A stretch of 64,000 nucleotides of DNA from Piscicoccus intestinalis NBRC 104926 (lineage in GTDB: Bacteria > Actinomycetota > Actinomycetes > Actinomycetales > Dermatophilaceae), in the NCBI RefSeq assembly GCF_001515525.1, contig NZ_BCNQ01000005.1, positions 1 through 64,000 on the forward strand. Direction: 5' to 3'. Both the position numbers and the translations under genes were made by a program. The notes under the pieces are model-generated. The model ran no database searches. It was given only the letters and a program-made list of their open reading frames with translations, and was not told the DNA's origin. Positions 24,256-32,925 of this stretch are shown here, one piece after another. How positions within the stretch are numbered: position 1 is the first letter of the stretch; each line of letters starts with the position of its first letter.

Positions 24256-25091
24256 ATGGACCTGGGACGACCGATGGAGCTCGCCACCGACCTGGACATG
24301 ACCGGCCACGCCGGCTACATGTACGGCTGCCGCTGGCAGGGAGCCGGGAGCGCCCGCCGGAGTATGTCGTGCTGCTGTGCCACGGCTACGGCGAGCACAT
24401 CCGCCGCTACGACTGGGTCGCGGAGCGGTTCGTCGACGACGGCGCCGCGGTGTACGGCGTCGACCATGTCGGGCACGGCCGCAGCGAGGGCGAACGGGTG
24501 CTCATCGACGACTTCGACCCGGTCATCGCCGACTTCCGGCTCATGCACGACCGCGCGGTCCTCGAGCACCCGGGCACCCCGGTCGTTCTCGTCGGGCATT
24601 CGATGGGCGGGATGATCGCGGCCCGCTACGCCCAGCTGCACGGATCGGACCTCGCCTGCACGGTGCTGTCGGGGCCGGTCATGGGGCACTGGGCCGCGCT
24701 CGAGGCGCTGCTCGGCGCCGACGAGATCCCCGACGACCCGATCGACCCGGACGTGCTGTCACGGGTGCCGGCCGTCGGTCAGGCGTATCTGGAGGATCCG
24801 CTCGTATGGCACGGGCCGTTCAAGCGCCCGACCCTGGAGGCGCTGGGCCGCTGCATCGAGTCGATCCAGGCCGGCGGGCCCATCGGGCATCCCGTGCTCT
24901 GGCTGCACGGCCGCGACGATCAACTCGTCCCGTACGAGGGCAGCGCCGCTGGCTGGCCCGTCGTCCGCGGCGAGAGCGGTCAGGACAAGAGCTACGACGG
25001 GGCCCGCCACGAGATCTTCAACGAGAGCAACCGCGACGAGGTGCTGGACGACGTGATCGGCTTCGTGCGCGACCACCTTCCGCCCGCGTGA
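24256..25091 (+). pseudogene. Monoacylglycerol-lipase-like alpha/beta hydrolase, frameshifted
   Basis: The product of two adjacent frames has the full set of hydrolase motifs: VVLLCHGYGEHIRRYDWVA (oxyanion loop), VGHSMGGMIAARYA (nucleophile Ser), WLHGRDDQLVP (Asp) and SYDGARHEIFNES (His). This matches the actinobacterial monoacylglycerol lipase/lysophospholipase group of ~280 residues (Rv0183 type). The N-terminus is read from ATG 24256. The frame breaks near 24350, where GAGCGCCCGCCGGAG would need one more C to give SAPPEYVVLL. The body from about 24360 is intact. The stop overlaps the thioesterase start (TGATG), so the two are coupled and may act together in acyl-chain metabolism. Confidence 0.75.
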
Positions 25092-25963
25092 TGGCGGCCC
25101 CCGAGGGCACCGACTCCGACCAGGCCGCAACCTCCGCGCAGCACCCTGAGACCCCCGAAGACCCCGAGAACCCGCTCGGGTTGCCGGCCGAACCGGGTGC
25201 CTACTACGTCGCGCTCGGCGACGGCACGTACCAGCCCACCCTGCACGCCCAGGGCGCGTGGCTGCGGCACGAGCAGCACATGGCGCCGGTCACCGGTCTC
25301 GTGGCGCACTGCCTGCAGCGGTTCAACGATCGCGACGACCTGCAGCTGGCCCGGCTGTCGCTGGAGATCCTCGGGGTCATCCCGGCGCGGCCGACGCGGG
25401 TCGACTGCGAGACGGTCCGTTCCGGGCGCACGATCGAGCTCGACGAGGCGACGGTGACGATCGACGGCCGGGTGGCGATCCGGGCGCGCGCCTGGCGCCT
25501 GTCCCGGCAGGACACGGCGGAGGTCGCCGCCGACGACACCCCGCCGTTGCCGGAGCCGGAGTCGATGCCGCCCGCCGACCTGGCCCAGGTGTGGGGCGGC
25601 GGGTTCATCTCCTCGCTGGAGGTGCGCACCGACCCCGACGGCGAGCCGGGCCGCGGGCGCGCCTGGGTCCGCCCACGCCAGACCCTCGTCGAGGGCGAGC
25701 CGGTGCACCCGGTGGCCGCGTATCTGGGCGTCGTCGACACCGCCAACGGGGTTGCGACCCGGCTCGATCCCCGGCGCTGGATGTTCCCCAACACCGACCT
25801 GAGCATCTACCTCTACCGCAAGCCGGCGCCCGGCTGGGTGGGCTTCGAGACGTCCGTGGCGATCGGCGCCACCGGCGTGGGCCTGACGACCTCGCGACTA
25901 CACGACGCGCGGGGCCCGGTGGGGCGGGCCGAGCAGATTCTCACCGTTCGGCGCATGCCCTGA
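25091..25963 (+). CDS. Acyl-CoA thioesterase-like double-hotdog protein
   Basis: The 290-residue protein starts at ATG 25091, overlapping the stop of the lipase-like gene by one base. The N-terminal half (QGAWLRHEQHMAPVTGLVAH, LARLSLEILGVIPARPTRVD, ELDEATVTIDGRVAIRARAW) and C-terminal half (GRGRAWVRPRQTLVEGEP, NTDLSIYLYRKPAPGWVGFE) both have hotdog character, as in the TesB-like 4HBT_3 family common in Actinobacteria. The conserved VxFPNTDLSIxxxR-like block supports this. It probably hydrolyses acyl-CoAs; the chain length is unknown. Confidence 0.75.
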   Translation: MAAPEGTDSDQAATSAQHPETPEDPENPLGLPAEPGAYYVALGDGTYQPTLHAQGAWLRHEQHMAPVTGLVAHCLQRFNDRDDLQLARLSLEILGVIPARPTRVDCETVRSGRTIELDEATVTIDGRVAIRARAWRLSRQDTAEVAADDTPPLPEPESMPPADLAQVWGGGFISSLEVRTDPDGEPGRGRAWVRPRQTLVEGEPVHPVAAYLGVVDTANGVATRLDPRRWMFPNTDLSIYLYRKPAPGWVGFETSVAIGATGVGLTTSRLHDARGPVGRAEQILTVRRMP

Positions 25964-26040
25964 CCCGCCGGACCCTTCCGAGGAACGTGGGGTCGACGAT
26001 GCCGCCTGCTCCGATCGGTTGTGGCGGTTAGTCTTCGGGA

Positions 26041-26967
26041 ATGGACCTCACGTACCGAGTGCTCAACGTGTTCACCGACGGCAAAGACCCGTTCACCGGC
26101 AACGGCGTGGCGGTCTTCGAGGACGGGTCGGACCTGACCACCGAACAGATGCAGACCCTGGCGTTCCAGGTGAACATCGAGACGGTCTTCGTCCTGCCGA
26201 AGAACAACGGCGACGAGGCCACCGTGCGGTTCTTCTCCCCCGAGAAGGAGACGGGGTTCGCGGGCAGCGCCTCGCTGGCGACGGCCGCGGTGATCCGCGA
26301 GCTGCGCGGCGGCGAGGGCGACGTCACGCTCATCGAGGAGCGCGAGGAGGACGCGTCCGCCGAGGGCGACGGGGCCGACACCTCGACTCGGGGTCACCGC
26401 CTGCGCGAGGGTGAGGTACCCGGCTCCTACACGGTGCTGCAGCGCGATGACCTGTGGGTGCTCGACGTGCACGAGCCGCAGGCGGAGACGCTGAAGGCGA
26501 CCCCGCAGATCCTCGCCTCGCTCGTCGGGCTGAACACCGACGCCATCGGCGGTGACGTGATGACGGTCGGCAAGGGCGCGGGCGGCATCGTGCTGCCGGT
26601 GCGCACGGTCGAGGACGTGCGCAACACCCGCCTCGACGCCCGCATGCTGCACTCCTACGCGATGCTGCTCAACACCGAGCCGCGGGTGTACGTGTGGGCC
26701 AACTCCGAGGACGAGGCGGGCACGATCGTCTCGCGTATGTTCTACGGCCCCCGCGGTGGTGTGCTCGAGGTCGCCGCCACCGGTACCGGCGGCACGAACC
26801 TCGGCGCCTACCTGCTCGCCCACGGCGAGCGCGGCATCCGCCGCCGGGTCATCCAGGGTCGCGTCGCCGGCCGGCGATCGCTGCTCGACCTGCGCATCGA
26901 CCACAGCGGCGAGGTCTTCGTCGGCGGCCACGTCGCAGAGGTCGCCCGCGGCCGGTTCACGGTCTGA
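26041..26967 (+). CDS. PhzF family isomerase-like protein
   Basis: The 308-residue protein has the PhzF fold signature. It starts YRVLNVFTDGKDPFTGNGVAVF, has Glu in NIETVFVL at the catalytic position, RFFSPEKETGFAGSASLATA (the P-x-x-E-x-x-x-x-G block) and late GGVLEVAATGTGGTNLGAYL. Members isomerise or epimerise small metabolites; true PhzF acts in phenazine synthesis, but no other phenazine gene is near, so this is one of the many orphan homologues. It ends just before a nested palindromic element shared with another locus. Confidence 0.85.
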   Translation: MDLTYRVLNVFTDGKDPFTGNGVAVFEDGSDLTTEQMQTLAFQVNIETVFVLPKNNGDEATVRFFSPEKETGFAGSASLATAAVIRELRGGEGDVTLIEEREEDASAEGDGADTSTRGHRLREGEVPGSYTVLQRDDLWVLDVHEPQAETLKATPQILASLVGLNTDAIGGDVMTVGKGAGGIVLPVRTVEDVRNTRLDARMLHSYAMLLNTEPRVYVWANSEDEAGTIVSRMFYGPRGGVLEVAATGTGGTNLGAYLLAHGERGIRRRVIQGRVAGRRSLLDLRIDHSGEVFVGGHVAEVARGRFTV

Positions 26968-26981
26968 CTCCCCCCACGTCC

Positions 26982-27051
26982 CTGAGAACTGCGTGTCGTG
27001 GTCGGAACTGCAGTCCGGACTGCAGTTCTCACCACGACACGCAGTTCTCAG
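26982..27051. repeat. Dispersed palindromic element, copy A
   Basis: Perfect 21-bp inverted arms (26982-27002 and 27031-27051) enclose a second perfect palindrome, GAACTGCAGTCC/GGACTGCAGTTC (27005-27028). It lies between the convergent phzF and ykoC genes. A related element sits at 31783-31847, also between convergent genes, sharing ACCACGACACGCAGTTCTCA and the flank GTCGTTGGG. It probably acts as a bidirectional terminator and may be a mobile REP/MITE-like unit. Confidence 0.8.
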
Positions 27052-27097
27052 CGTCGTTGGGAGGCGGTTGGTGGGGAGGGGGCTGCGTGAGGAGGCG

Positions 27098-27853
27098 TCA
27101 GGGTGCCAGGTGAAGCGCCCAGGGCAGCACGGAGAGCGCGACGCACAGCACGATGAGCACGGAGTCGGCCGGCAGCCAGGGCGCGGGCAGCGCCCAGGTG
27201 CGGCGGTGCCCGGGTCGAGCGAGCAGCCCGTACCCGCGGGCCTCCATCGCCAGTGACATCTGCTCCGCCTGGCGCAGCGCCTGCACGAGCAGCGCGAACG
27301 TCATCGACGCGTAGTGCCGCGCCTGCGAGACCGGAGACCGAGTCGGCCCCAGCCCCCGCGCGCGGCGGGACCGCGCCAGCGTGCGCCAGTCGTCGGCGAG
27401 CGTGTCGAGCCGCTGCAGCCCGGCGACCGTCGCGAGCACGGGCCGCGCGGGGATCCGCAGCCGTTGGCCCAGCTGGTCCCCGAGCGCCGAGGGGTCGATG
27501 AACGCGGCGAACACGACGCCCGGCACGACAAAGTACGCCACCCGCACACCGGTGAGCACCGCGGCCTCGAGGTCGCGCGGGCTGGCCAGGTACCAGTTCG
27601 ACCACGTCACCGACGCGAACGCGATGAGGCCCGGCAGCAGCCGCAGCCACCCGACCCGGTACCGCCCGGCGAGGACGACGAGCACGACCGCGAGCACCGC
27701 GCCGGCCCACGCCCCGGCCCGCAGGTCCGGGATCGACAGCCCACCGGCCATGAGCACGAACGAGCCGAGCAGCAGCGACAGCGGCCCGGCCCGCCCCAGC
27801 AGCCCGACCGGGTTGACCGACCGGTCCGGGGCCGCCGCGAACAGCTCGCTCAT
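27098..27853 (-). CDS. ykoC: ECF transporter transmembrane (T) component YkoC/CbiQ-like
   Basis: The 251-residue membrane protein of the CbiQ/EcfT family has five or so helices (SLLLGSFVLMAGGLS, AVLAVVLVVLAGR, AYFVVPGVVFAAFI) and two cytoplasmic Ala-Arg coupling motifs, TLARSRRARGLG and SLAMEARGYGL, which contact the ATPases. It starts at ATG 27853, overlapping the ykoD stop (ATGA). It is the third gene of a TPP-riboswitch-controlled operon (ykoE, ykoD, ykoC), so it should power uptake of a thiamine precursor such as hydroxymethylpyrimidine. Confidence 0.85.
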   Translation of the reverse strand: MSELFAAAPDRSVNPVGLLGRAGPLSLLLGSFVLMAGGLSIPDLRAGAWAGAVLAVVLVVLAGRYRVGWLRLLPGLIAFASVTWSNWYLASPRDLEAAVLTGVRVAYFVVPGVVFAAFIDPSALGDQLGQRLRIPARPVLATVAGLQRLDTLADDWRTLARSRRARGLGPTRSPVSQARHYASMTFALLVQALRQAEQMSLAMEARGYGLLARPGHRRTWALPAPWLPADSVLIVLCVALSVLPWALHLAP

Positions 27854-29364
27854 GCCACCCTCCCGCCGCGCAGCGTCAGCGAGTCGTGGGCCCGCGCCGC
27901 CAGCGCGTCGTCGTGCGTGGAGACGGTGACACCGGCTCCCGCCGTGGCCGCCGCCAAGACGACCCCGGCGACCGCGGCCCACGTGGCGCGGTCCTGACCG
28001 ACCGTCGGTTCGTCGAGACAGATCATGGCCGGCCGGTGCGCGACCCCGCAGGCGACCGCGAGCCGGCGGGCCTCGCCGCCGGACAGCGCGTACGGGCTGC
28101 GGTCGAGCAGGGGCTCGAGCCCGAGCGCCCCCGCGAGCGTCTCGGCGACGTCGGGGTTCCCGGCGGCCGAACCGCGCGACTCGCCGAGGGCGGCCACCGT
28201 CGCGCGCAAGCAGTCGCGCACGCTGGCTCCGACGACGACGGCCGACGACTCCTGCGGCACCCAGCCGACTCGCGCCGCGAGCTGCTTGCTGCGCCACCGA
28301 TAGGGCTCGGACGGCAGCCCCGCCGCCAGCCGCGAACCGGCCTCGATCGAGCCTCCGACCGGCCGGGTCAGTCCGCACAGCGCGCTGACCAGCGTCGACT
28401 TACCCGCTCCTGAGGAGCCTCGCAGCGCGAGCACCCGACCGCCGCGCACCAGGGCGTCGACCCCGTCGAGCGCGACCCGCGGGGGTTCGACGCCGAGCCG
28501 GGCGCCCGCGAAGCGCACCGGGGCCCGGTGCTCCACCCGCACCCCGACCGCCCGCATGAGCTCGTCGTCGCCCTCGACGGCGGGGGCGAGCAGGTCCGGG
28601 TCGATCGCCAGCGGTTCGGGATCGGGCAGCCCCGGCACCCAGACCCCGGCCGCGGCGAGCGAGTCGCCGTACCGCGCGAGCGTCGAATCCGCGGGTCCGT
28701 CGGCCACGATCCGGCCGTCGTCGTCGAGCACGACGAGCCGGTCGACCATCGGCAGCCAGCCCTGCAGCCGGTGCTCGACGACGACGAGCGCGGCCCCGCT
28801 CTCCTGCACGACCCGCGCCACCGCCTCCCGCACGGCCGCGGCCGACTCGGGGTCGAGCATCGACGTCGGCTCGTCGAGCAGCACGAGCTCGGGTCCGGCC
28901 GCGATGACGCCCGCGAGCGCGAGTCGCTGGGCCTCCCCGCCGGAGACCGCGTTGCTCGCGTGCCGCGGCCCGTACGGAAAACGCACCGACTCCAGCGCCG
29001 CGAGCACCGCCCGCTCGATCCGGTCGCGGGGCAGGCCGAGGTTCTCGCACGCGAACGCCACATCGCGCCCGACGGTCTCGGCGACCCGGGCGTCGCGCGG
29101 ATCCTGCAGCAGCAGACCGACGCTCGCCCCCACCTCGGAGACGGGCCGGCCGGCCAACCGCACCTGCCCGCCCAGCTCACCGCCTCCGTTGACGTGCAGC
29201 ACGCCGGCCAGCGCCCGCAGCAGGGTCGACTTACCGGAGCCGGACGGCCCGGCGAGCAGCACCCGCTCCCCTGGCTCGATCCGCAGGTCGATGCGGTCGA
29301 GCACCGGCGCGGCCGCCCCGTCGGGGGTCCACGTCAGCCCGCGGGCCGCAACGAGCGGGCCCAT
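27850..29364 (-). CDS. ykoD: ECF transporter duplicated ATPase YkoD
   Basis: The 504-residue protein contains two ABC ATPase domains. The first has Walker A GPSGSGKST (residues ~40-48), signature SGGEAQRLALAG and Walker B LVLLDEPTSMLD. The second has GSSGAGKST (~315), signature LSGGEARRLAVA and Walker B MICLDEPTVGQD. It serves as both energising subunits of the ECF transporter. Its ATG at 29364 directly abuts the ykoE stop at 29365, and its own stop overlaps ykoC, so all three subunits are made from one message. Confidence 0.9.
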   Translation of the reverse strand: MGPLVAARGLTWTPDGAAAPVLDRIDLRIEPGERVLLAGPSGSGKSTLLRALAGVLHVNGGGELGGQVRLAGRPVSEVGASVGLLLQDPRDARVAETVGRDVAFACENLGLPRDRIERAVLAALESVRFPYGPRHASNAVSGGEAQRLALAGVIAAGPELVLLDEPTSMLDPESAAAVREAVARVVQESGAALVVVEHRLQGWLPMVDRLVVLDDDGRIVADGPADSTLARYGDSLAAAGVWVPGLPDPEPLAIDPDLLAPAVEGDDELMRAVGVRVEHRAPVRFAGARLGVEPPRVALDGVDALVRGGRVLALRGSSGAGKSTLVSALCGLTRPVGGSIEAGSRLAAGLPSEPYRWRSKQLAARVGWVPQESSAVVVGASVRDCLRATVAALGESRGSAAGNPDVAETLAGALGLEPLLDRSPYALSGGEARRLAVACGVAHRPAMICLDEPTVGQDRATWAAVAGVVLAAATAGAGVTVSTHDDALAARAHDSLTLRGGRVA

Positions 29365-30027
29365 TCAGCGGGCGCTGCGGGCGAGCTGTTCGCGCCCCGG
29401 CGGGAACGGGCGCAGGGCACCGGCCCCCGCGAGCGCCCGCACGAGCGCCCACCCGCCGATGCCCGCGACGACGACACCGGAGACCACAGCGAACACCAGC
29501 GCGAGCAGCTTCCACTCGAACGCGAATTCGGCCTGGTACGCCCACCATTCGTAGAAGACCAGCTCGAACGTCGCGGCCAGGGCACCGGCCAGCATGACGA
29601 CGCCGACTCCGAAGCGACGCCACCGGAACGCCGCCAGCGCGAGTTCGACCCCGAGCCCCTGCAGCACCCCGGAGACGAGCACCCCCGGGCCCCACTGGTT
29701 GCCGAGCAGCATCTCGACGTTGGCCGCGATGAGCTCGGTGAACAGCGCGGCCCCGGGGCGGCGCACGACGAGGCCACCGACGACGGCCGGCAGCAGCCAC
29801 ACGCCGAGGGTGAGGCTCTGCGCCGGCGGGAACGCGAGCCCGGCGATGACGAAGGGGTAGAGGAACATGTCCCAGCCCCAGAAGGCGACGCCGAAGGCGA
29901 CGGCGAGCACAGCGAGCGTGACGAAGTCGATGCCGCGCCAACTCGTGGGTCGCCCGGTCGCCGGGATGTCGCCGGTGGGTGACGCCGCGGACCCCGAGGA
30001 GGCCGACGATGATTCGGTGCGTGACAC
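29365..30027 (-). CDS. ykoE: ECF transporter substrate-binding (S) component YkoE
   Basis: The 220-residue membrane protein has about six helices. It shows the YkoE family pattern WRGIDFVTLAVLAVAFG, AQSLTLGVWLLPAVVGGLVV, RRPGAALFTELIAANVEM and QWGPGVLVSGVLQGLG. It starts at GTG 30027 with GGGAGAG a few bases upstream. YkoE proteins bind thiamine precursors (hydroxymethylpyrimidine). The TPP riboswitch directly upstream on the same strand (30112-30197) independently supports the thiamine assignment. The N-terminal ~30 residues are a disordered Ser/Thr-rich extension. Confidence 0.9.
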   Translation of the reverse strand: MSRTESSSASSGSAASPTGDIPATGRPTSWRGIDFVTLAVLAVAFGVAFWGWDMFLYPFVIAGLAFPPAQSLTLGVWLLPAVVGGLVVRRPGAALFTELIAANVEMLLGNQWGPGVLVSGVLQGLGVELALAAFRWRRFGVGVVMLAGALAATFELVFYEWWAYQAEFAFEWKLLALVFAVVSGVVVAGIGGWALVRALAGAGALRPFPPGREQLARSAR

Positions 30028-30078
30028 GTAACTCTCCCGTGGTCGAGGCGGATCGCTCCGGCTGCCTCGGGGAGGCCA

Positions 30079-30099
30079 CGATCGTCGTCGCGACGATCG
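30079..30099 (-). promoter_or_regulatory. Hairpin downstream of the TPP aptamer
   Basis: Perfect arms CGATCGTCG/CGACGATCG (30079-30087 and 30091-30099) flank a 3-nt loop, placed between the TPP aptamer and the ykoE ribosome-binding site. It is well placed to be the riboswitch expression platform (attenuator), although no U-tract follows and control of translation is equally possible. Confidence 0.45.
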
Positions 30100-30111
30100 A
30101 GCCCGAGATGG

Positions 30112-30197
30112 CCCGACTCCCTACGCCGGTGTGAACCGGATCAGGTTCGAGGGTCTGCGGTCGCCCGCACTCTCAGCGCCTGGTGCGCTCCCCTGTC
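30112..30197 (-). ncRNA. TPP (THI-box) riboswitch
   Basis: Read on the minus strand, the element begins ACAGGGGAGCGC, contains GCGCTGAGAGTGCGG with the invariant CUGAGA, and ends with CCTGATCCGGTTCACACCGG followed by CGTAGGGA. These are the conserved cores of the thiamine pyrophosphate aptamer in the right order and spacing. It lies ~85 bases upstream of ykoE and should switch off the ykoEDC operon when TPP is plentiful. Confidence 0.95.
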
Positions 30198-30352
30198 GTG
30201 TGTCCGTGCACCGTAGCACCGCCGGTTCCGGCGTGGGGACAGCGTGAGCGTGGTCACGCCCGACCCGCCGCCGCCGGGCCCCGCTCGCCCACGGACGCGG
30301 GCGCTGGCAGACTCGACCCGAGCACTACACCCGTTCGCAGGAGGAGAGCCCC

Positions 30353-30631
30353 ATGGGCGAGAAAGTCTTCAAGCTGCTGGGCACCGGCCTGGCGATCGCA
30401 GCCGGCGTCGCTGCCAAGCAGGTGGCCACGCAGGGCTGGAAGCTCGTCATGAACGACGACCCGCCGGCCAACCCGGAGGACCCGGACACCCAGATGTGGG
30501 AGGCCGTCACCTGGGCCCTCGTTTCGGGCGCCGCGATCGCGTTGGCCCGCCTCGTCATGACGCGCAAGTGGACGCAGTACTACGCCAAGTCCACCGGCAG
30601 CATCCCCGAGAACGCCGACTCCGTCAGCTGA
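30353..30631 (+). CDS. DUF4235 membrane protein
   Basis: The 92-residue protein starts at ATG 30353 behind GAGGAG. It has two hydrophobic segments (LLGTGLAIAAGVAAKQVAT and AVTWALVSGAAIALARLVMT) separated by an acidic loop, NDDPPANPEDPD. This is the layout of the DUF4235 family of small actinobacterial membrane proteins of unknown function. It stands alone, divergent from the ykoEDC operon. Confidence 0.8.
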   Translation: MGEKVFKLLGTGLAIAAGVAAKQVATQGWKLVMNDDPPANPEDPDTQMWEAVTWALVSGAAIALARLVMTRKWTQYYAKSTGSIPENADSVS

Positions 30632-30816
30632 CCTCGGTTCCCGCGTGACGGCGGCCCCCGACGAGCGCGTCGGGGGCCGCCGTCGTGTTCGGTTCGGCCC
30701 CGCCTCCGGTATGACCGCACGGCCTCGCGGGCGCTCGGCCGCGCCCTTGCGGGGCGTTCTGCGGAAGGTCGCGGTCACAATGGAGCGAAGCGCCCGACCC
30801 CCAGAGAGGACCCCTG

Positions 30817-31782
30817 ATGAGCCGGACCGAGACCGACACGGCCGAAGTGGTCTGCGCGCGCGGCGAATCGACGCCGGGCGTGCAGGTGCTGGTGGCTCGC
30901 GACGTGCCGCTCGGCGGGCCGCGCGCGATGACCGTGCGCCGCACCCTGCCGCACCGGGAGCGCTCGTTCGTCGGCGCGTGGTGCTTCGTCGACCACTACG
31001 GCCCCGACGACGTGTCGGTCACCGGCGGCATGGACGTGCCGCCGCACCCGCACACCGGCCTGCAGACCGTGAGCTGGCTGTTCGAGGGCGAGATCGAACA
31101 TCGCGACTCCGGCGGGGTGCACGGCATGGTGCGCCCCGGCGAGGTCAACCTCATGACCGGCGCGCGCGGCATCTGCCACTCCGAGGTCTCGACGCCGGAA
31201 ACGAGCACGTTGCACGGCGTGCAGCTGTGGGTCGTGCTCCCGGAGGCCGACCGCGACCTGCCGCGCAACTTCGAGCACTTCGCAGCCCCCAGCGTCGAGG
31301 TCGCCCCGGGGGTGCGGCTGCGGGTCTTCCTCGGCGAACTCGCCGGCCAGTCGTCTCCGGTGCGCACGCAGACGCCGCTGCTCGGCGCCGAGGTGCTCCT
31401 GGAGGCGGGCACGACCTGGGAGGTCGATGTCGAGGAGGCGCACGAGTACGCGGTGCTCGTCGACTCCGGTGACGTGGAGTTCTGCGGTGAGGCGGTGCCG
31501 CAACACGGCCTGGGCATCGTCGACCCCGGCCGCGCGACGCTGACGCTGCGGGCGAACTCGGCGGCCCGGCTCGTGCTGCTCGGCGGGGAGCCGTACGAGG
31601 AGCAGATCGTCATGTGGTGGAACTTCATCGGCCGCGACCACGACGAGATCGTCGCCCTGCGCGAGCAGTGGGAGACGCACTCCGAGCGGTTCGGCGAGGT
31701 CGTCGGCTACGAGGGCAAGACCGCGAGGCTGCCCGCCCCCGCCATCCCCGGCGCCACCCTGCGCCCCCGCCGTCAACCGTGA
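30817..31782 (+). CDS. Pirin family bicupin protein
   Basis: The 321-residue protein starts at ATG 30817 behind AGAGAGGA. The N-terminal cupin carries the metal ligands in MDVPPHPHTGLQTVSW and FEGEIEHRDSGG, then VNLMTGARGICHSE, all typical of pirins. The C-terminal cupin is less conserved and ends EEQIVMWWNFIGRDHDEI. Pirins bind iron; some are quercetinases, others redox regulators, and the role here is not known. The gene ends one base before a palindromic element and converges on a MerR regulator. Confidence 0.85.
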   Translation: MSRTETDTAEVVCARGESTPGVQVLVARDVPLGGPRAMTVRRTLPHRERSFVGAWCFVDHYGPDDVSVTGGMDVPPHPHTGLQTVSWLFEGEIEHRDSGGVHGMVRPGEVNLMTGARGICHSEVSTPETSTLHGVQLWVVLPEADRDLPRNFEHFAAPSVEVAPGVRLRVFLGELAGQSSPVRTQTPLLGAEVLLEAGTTWEVDVEEAHEYAVLVDSGDVEFCGEAVPQHGLGIVDPGRATLTLRANSAARLVLLGGEPYEEQIVMWWNFIGRDHDEIVALREQWETHSERFGEVVGYEGKTARLPAPAIPGATLRPRRQP

Positions 31783-31847
31783 AACTGCGTGTCGCGGTGA
31801 GGACTGCGACACGAACAGCAGTCCCGACCACGACACGCAGTTCTCAG
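31783..31847. repeat. Dispersed palindromic element, copy B
   Basis: Outer arms AACTGCGTGTCGCGGT/ACCACGACACGCAGTT (one mismatch) and inner arms GGACTGC/GCAGTCC form one long hairpin starting immediately after the pirin stop. It shares its right arm and flank with copy A at 26982-27051. It lies between convergent genes and probably terminates both. Confidence 0.75.
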
Positions 31848-31865
31848 GGTCGTTGGGCGGGCGGC

Positions 31866-32672
31866 TCAGGGGCGGGTGACGGGTTGTTGCAGCTCGGTGA
31901 CCCATCCGGACTGGTCGTCGAGGGGCTCGGCGCGCACGTACACCTCGCGGCACGGGCCGCTGGGGGTCCAGCCCTCGGCGTCCACCCAGCGGCTCAGGGC
32001 CTGCCACGAGGCGTCGATGCCGCTCATCTCTCCGAGGTGCACGCCGCAGACGGCGTGCTCTGCGGCGGGCAGGGTGAGCACCTCGAAGCCGTCGGTGGGC
32101 GGTCCCGCGTAGTCGTAACCGACGCGCATCTGCAGGCCCGCTTCGGTCATCTCGTACGTGGCGACCCCGGTGTGCGGGCAGCCGCCCGCGGCCGTGATGG
32201 CCTCGGCGACCTGCGCGAACAGCGGCTCGACCACCCCGGCGATCTCGCTCTGTTCCGTGGCCACACCCGGTCGCACGGCGACGGGCCGGGCGGCCAGCGA
32301 TTTCACGACGTAACCGGACTCGGACATGTGATTCTCCCTCTCGATGATCCGTAGGCGGTGTTCGACCCCGGCGAGGCGTAGCCGCGCCCGGGCCTGTTCG
32401 GTCTCCAGCTCGGCGCGCCGGGCTCTCAGCATGCCGCGCAGCTGCTCGGCGGGCAGTTCGTCGCGCAGGATGAGGGCCACCTGGTCGAGCGTGAACCCCA
32501 GGTCCTTGAGCGCGACCACCCGGTTGAGGGCCGCCAGCTGGTCGGCGCGGTAGCTGCGGTAGCCCGTGGACTCGTCGACGCGCGCGGGCCGCAGCAACCC
32601 GATCGCGTCGTAGTGGCGCAGCATGCGCACCGACACCTGCCCGAAACGGGCGAAATCCGAGATCGACAACAC
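31866..32672 (-). CDS. MerR family regulator with GyrI-like effector domain
   Basis: The 268-residue protein has an N-terminal MerR winged helix (SISDFARFGQVSVRMLRHYD, YRSYRADQLAALNRVVALKD), then a coiled linker (EQLRGMLRARRAELETEQAR). The C-terminal ~150 residues form a GyrI/BltR-like effector-binding domain (YVVKSLAARPVAVRPG, LTLPAAEHAVCGVHLG). It starts at GTG 32672. Such proteins activate genes in response to amphipathic small molecules. No obvious target gene is adjacent on the same strand. Confidence 0.85.
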   Translation of the reverse strand: MLSISDFARFGQVSVRMLRHYDAIGLLRPARVDESTGYRSYRADQLAALNRVVALKDLGFTLDQVALILRDELPAEQLRGMLRARRAELETEQARARLRLAGVEHRLRIIERENHMSESGYVVKSLAARPVAVRPGVATEQSEIAGVVEPLFAQVAEAITAAGGCPHTGVATYEMTEAGLQMRVGYDYAGPPTDGFEVLTLPAAEHAVCGVHLGEMSGIDASWQALSRWVDAEGWTPSGPCREVYVRAEPLDDQSGWVTELQQPVTRP

Positions 32673-32925
32673 CCCTCAGTTGTCACCCCTGCCACCGTGT
32701 GAAGGTCAAGCCCCGCCCGCCCCTCGGGCACAGCTGGTACCCCATCCCGCCCGGGGTACGTGACACGCGAGCAGCCGTCGTTCGGGTGAGTTCGGGTGAG
32801 CCCGTGCCACACGCGCCAGTCGCCTTCGCCGCGACCGGGCGGGCATGTGACACTGGCGAGCGACGAAAACACCTGCTCATGCACGAACTGCGCGCGTGAC
32901 GCCCGCCGCTTCCGATTGGACTGCC

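Noticed and set aside
26041-26967. Phenazine biosynthesis cluster
   Set aside because: Only a PhzF homologue is present; no other phz gene is near and orphan PhzF-like proteins are common.
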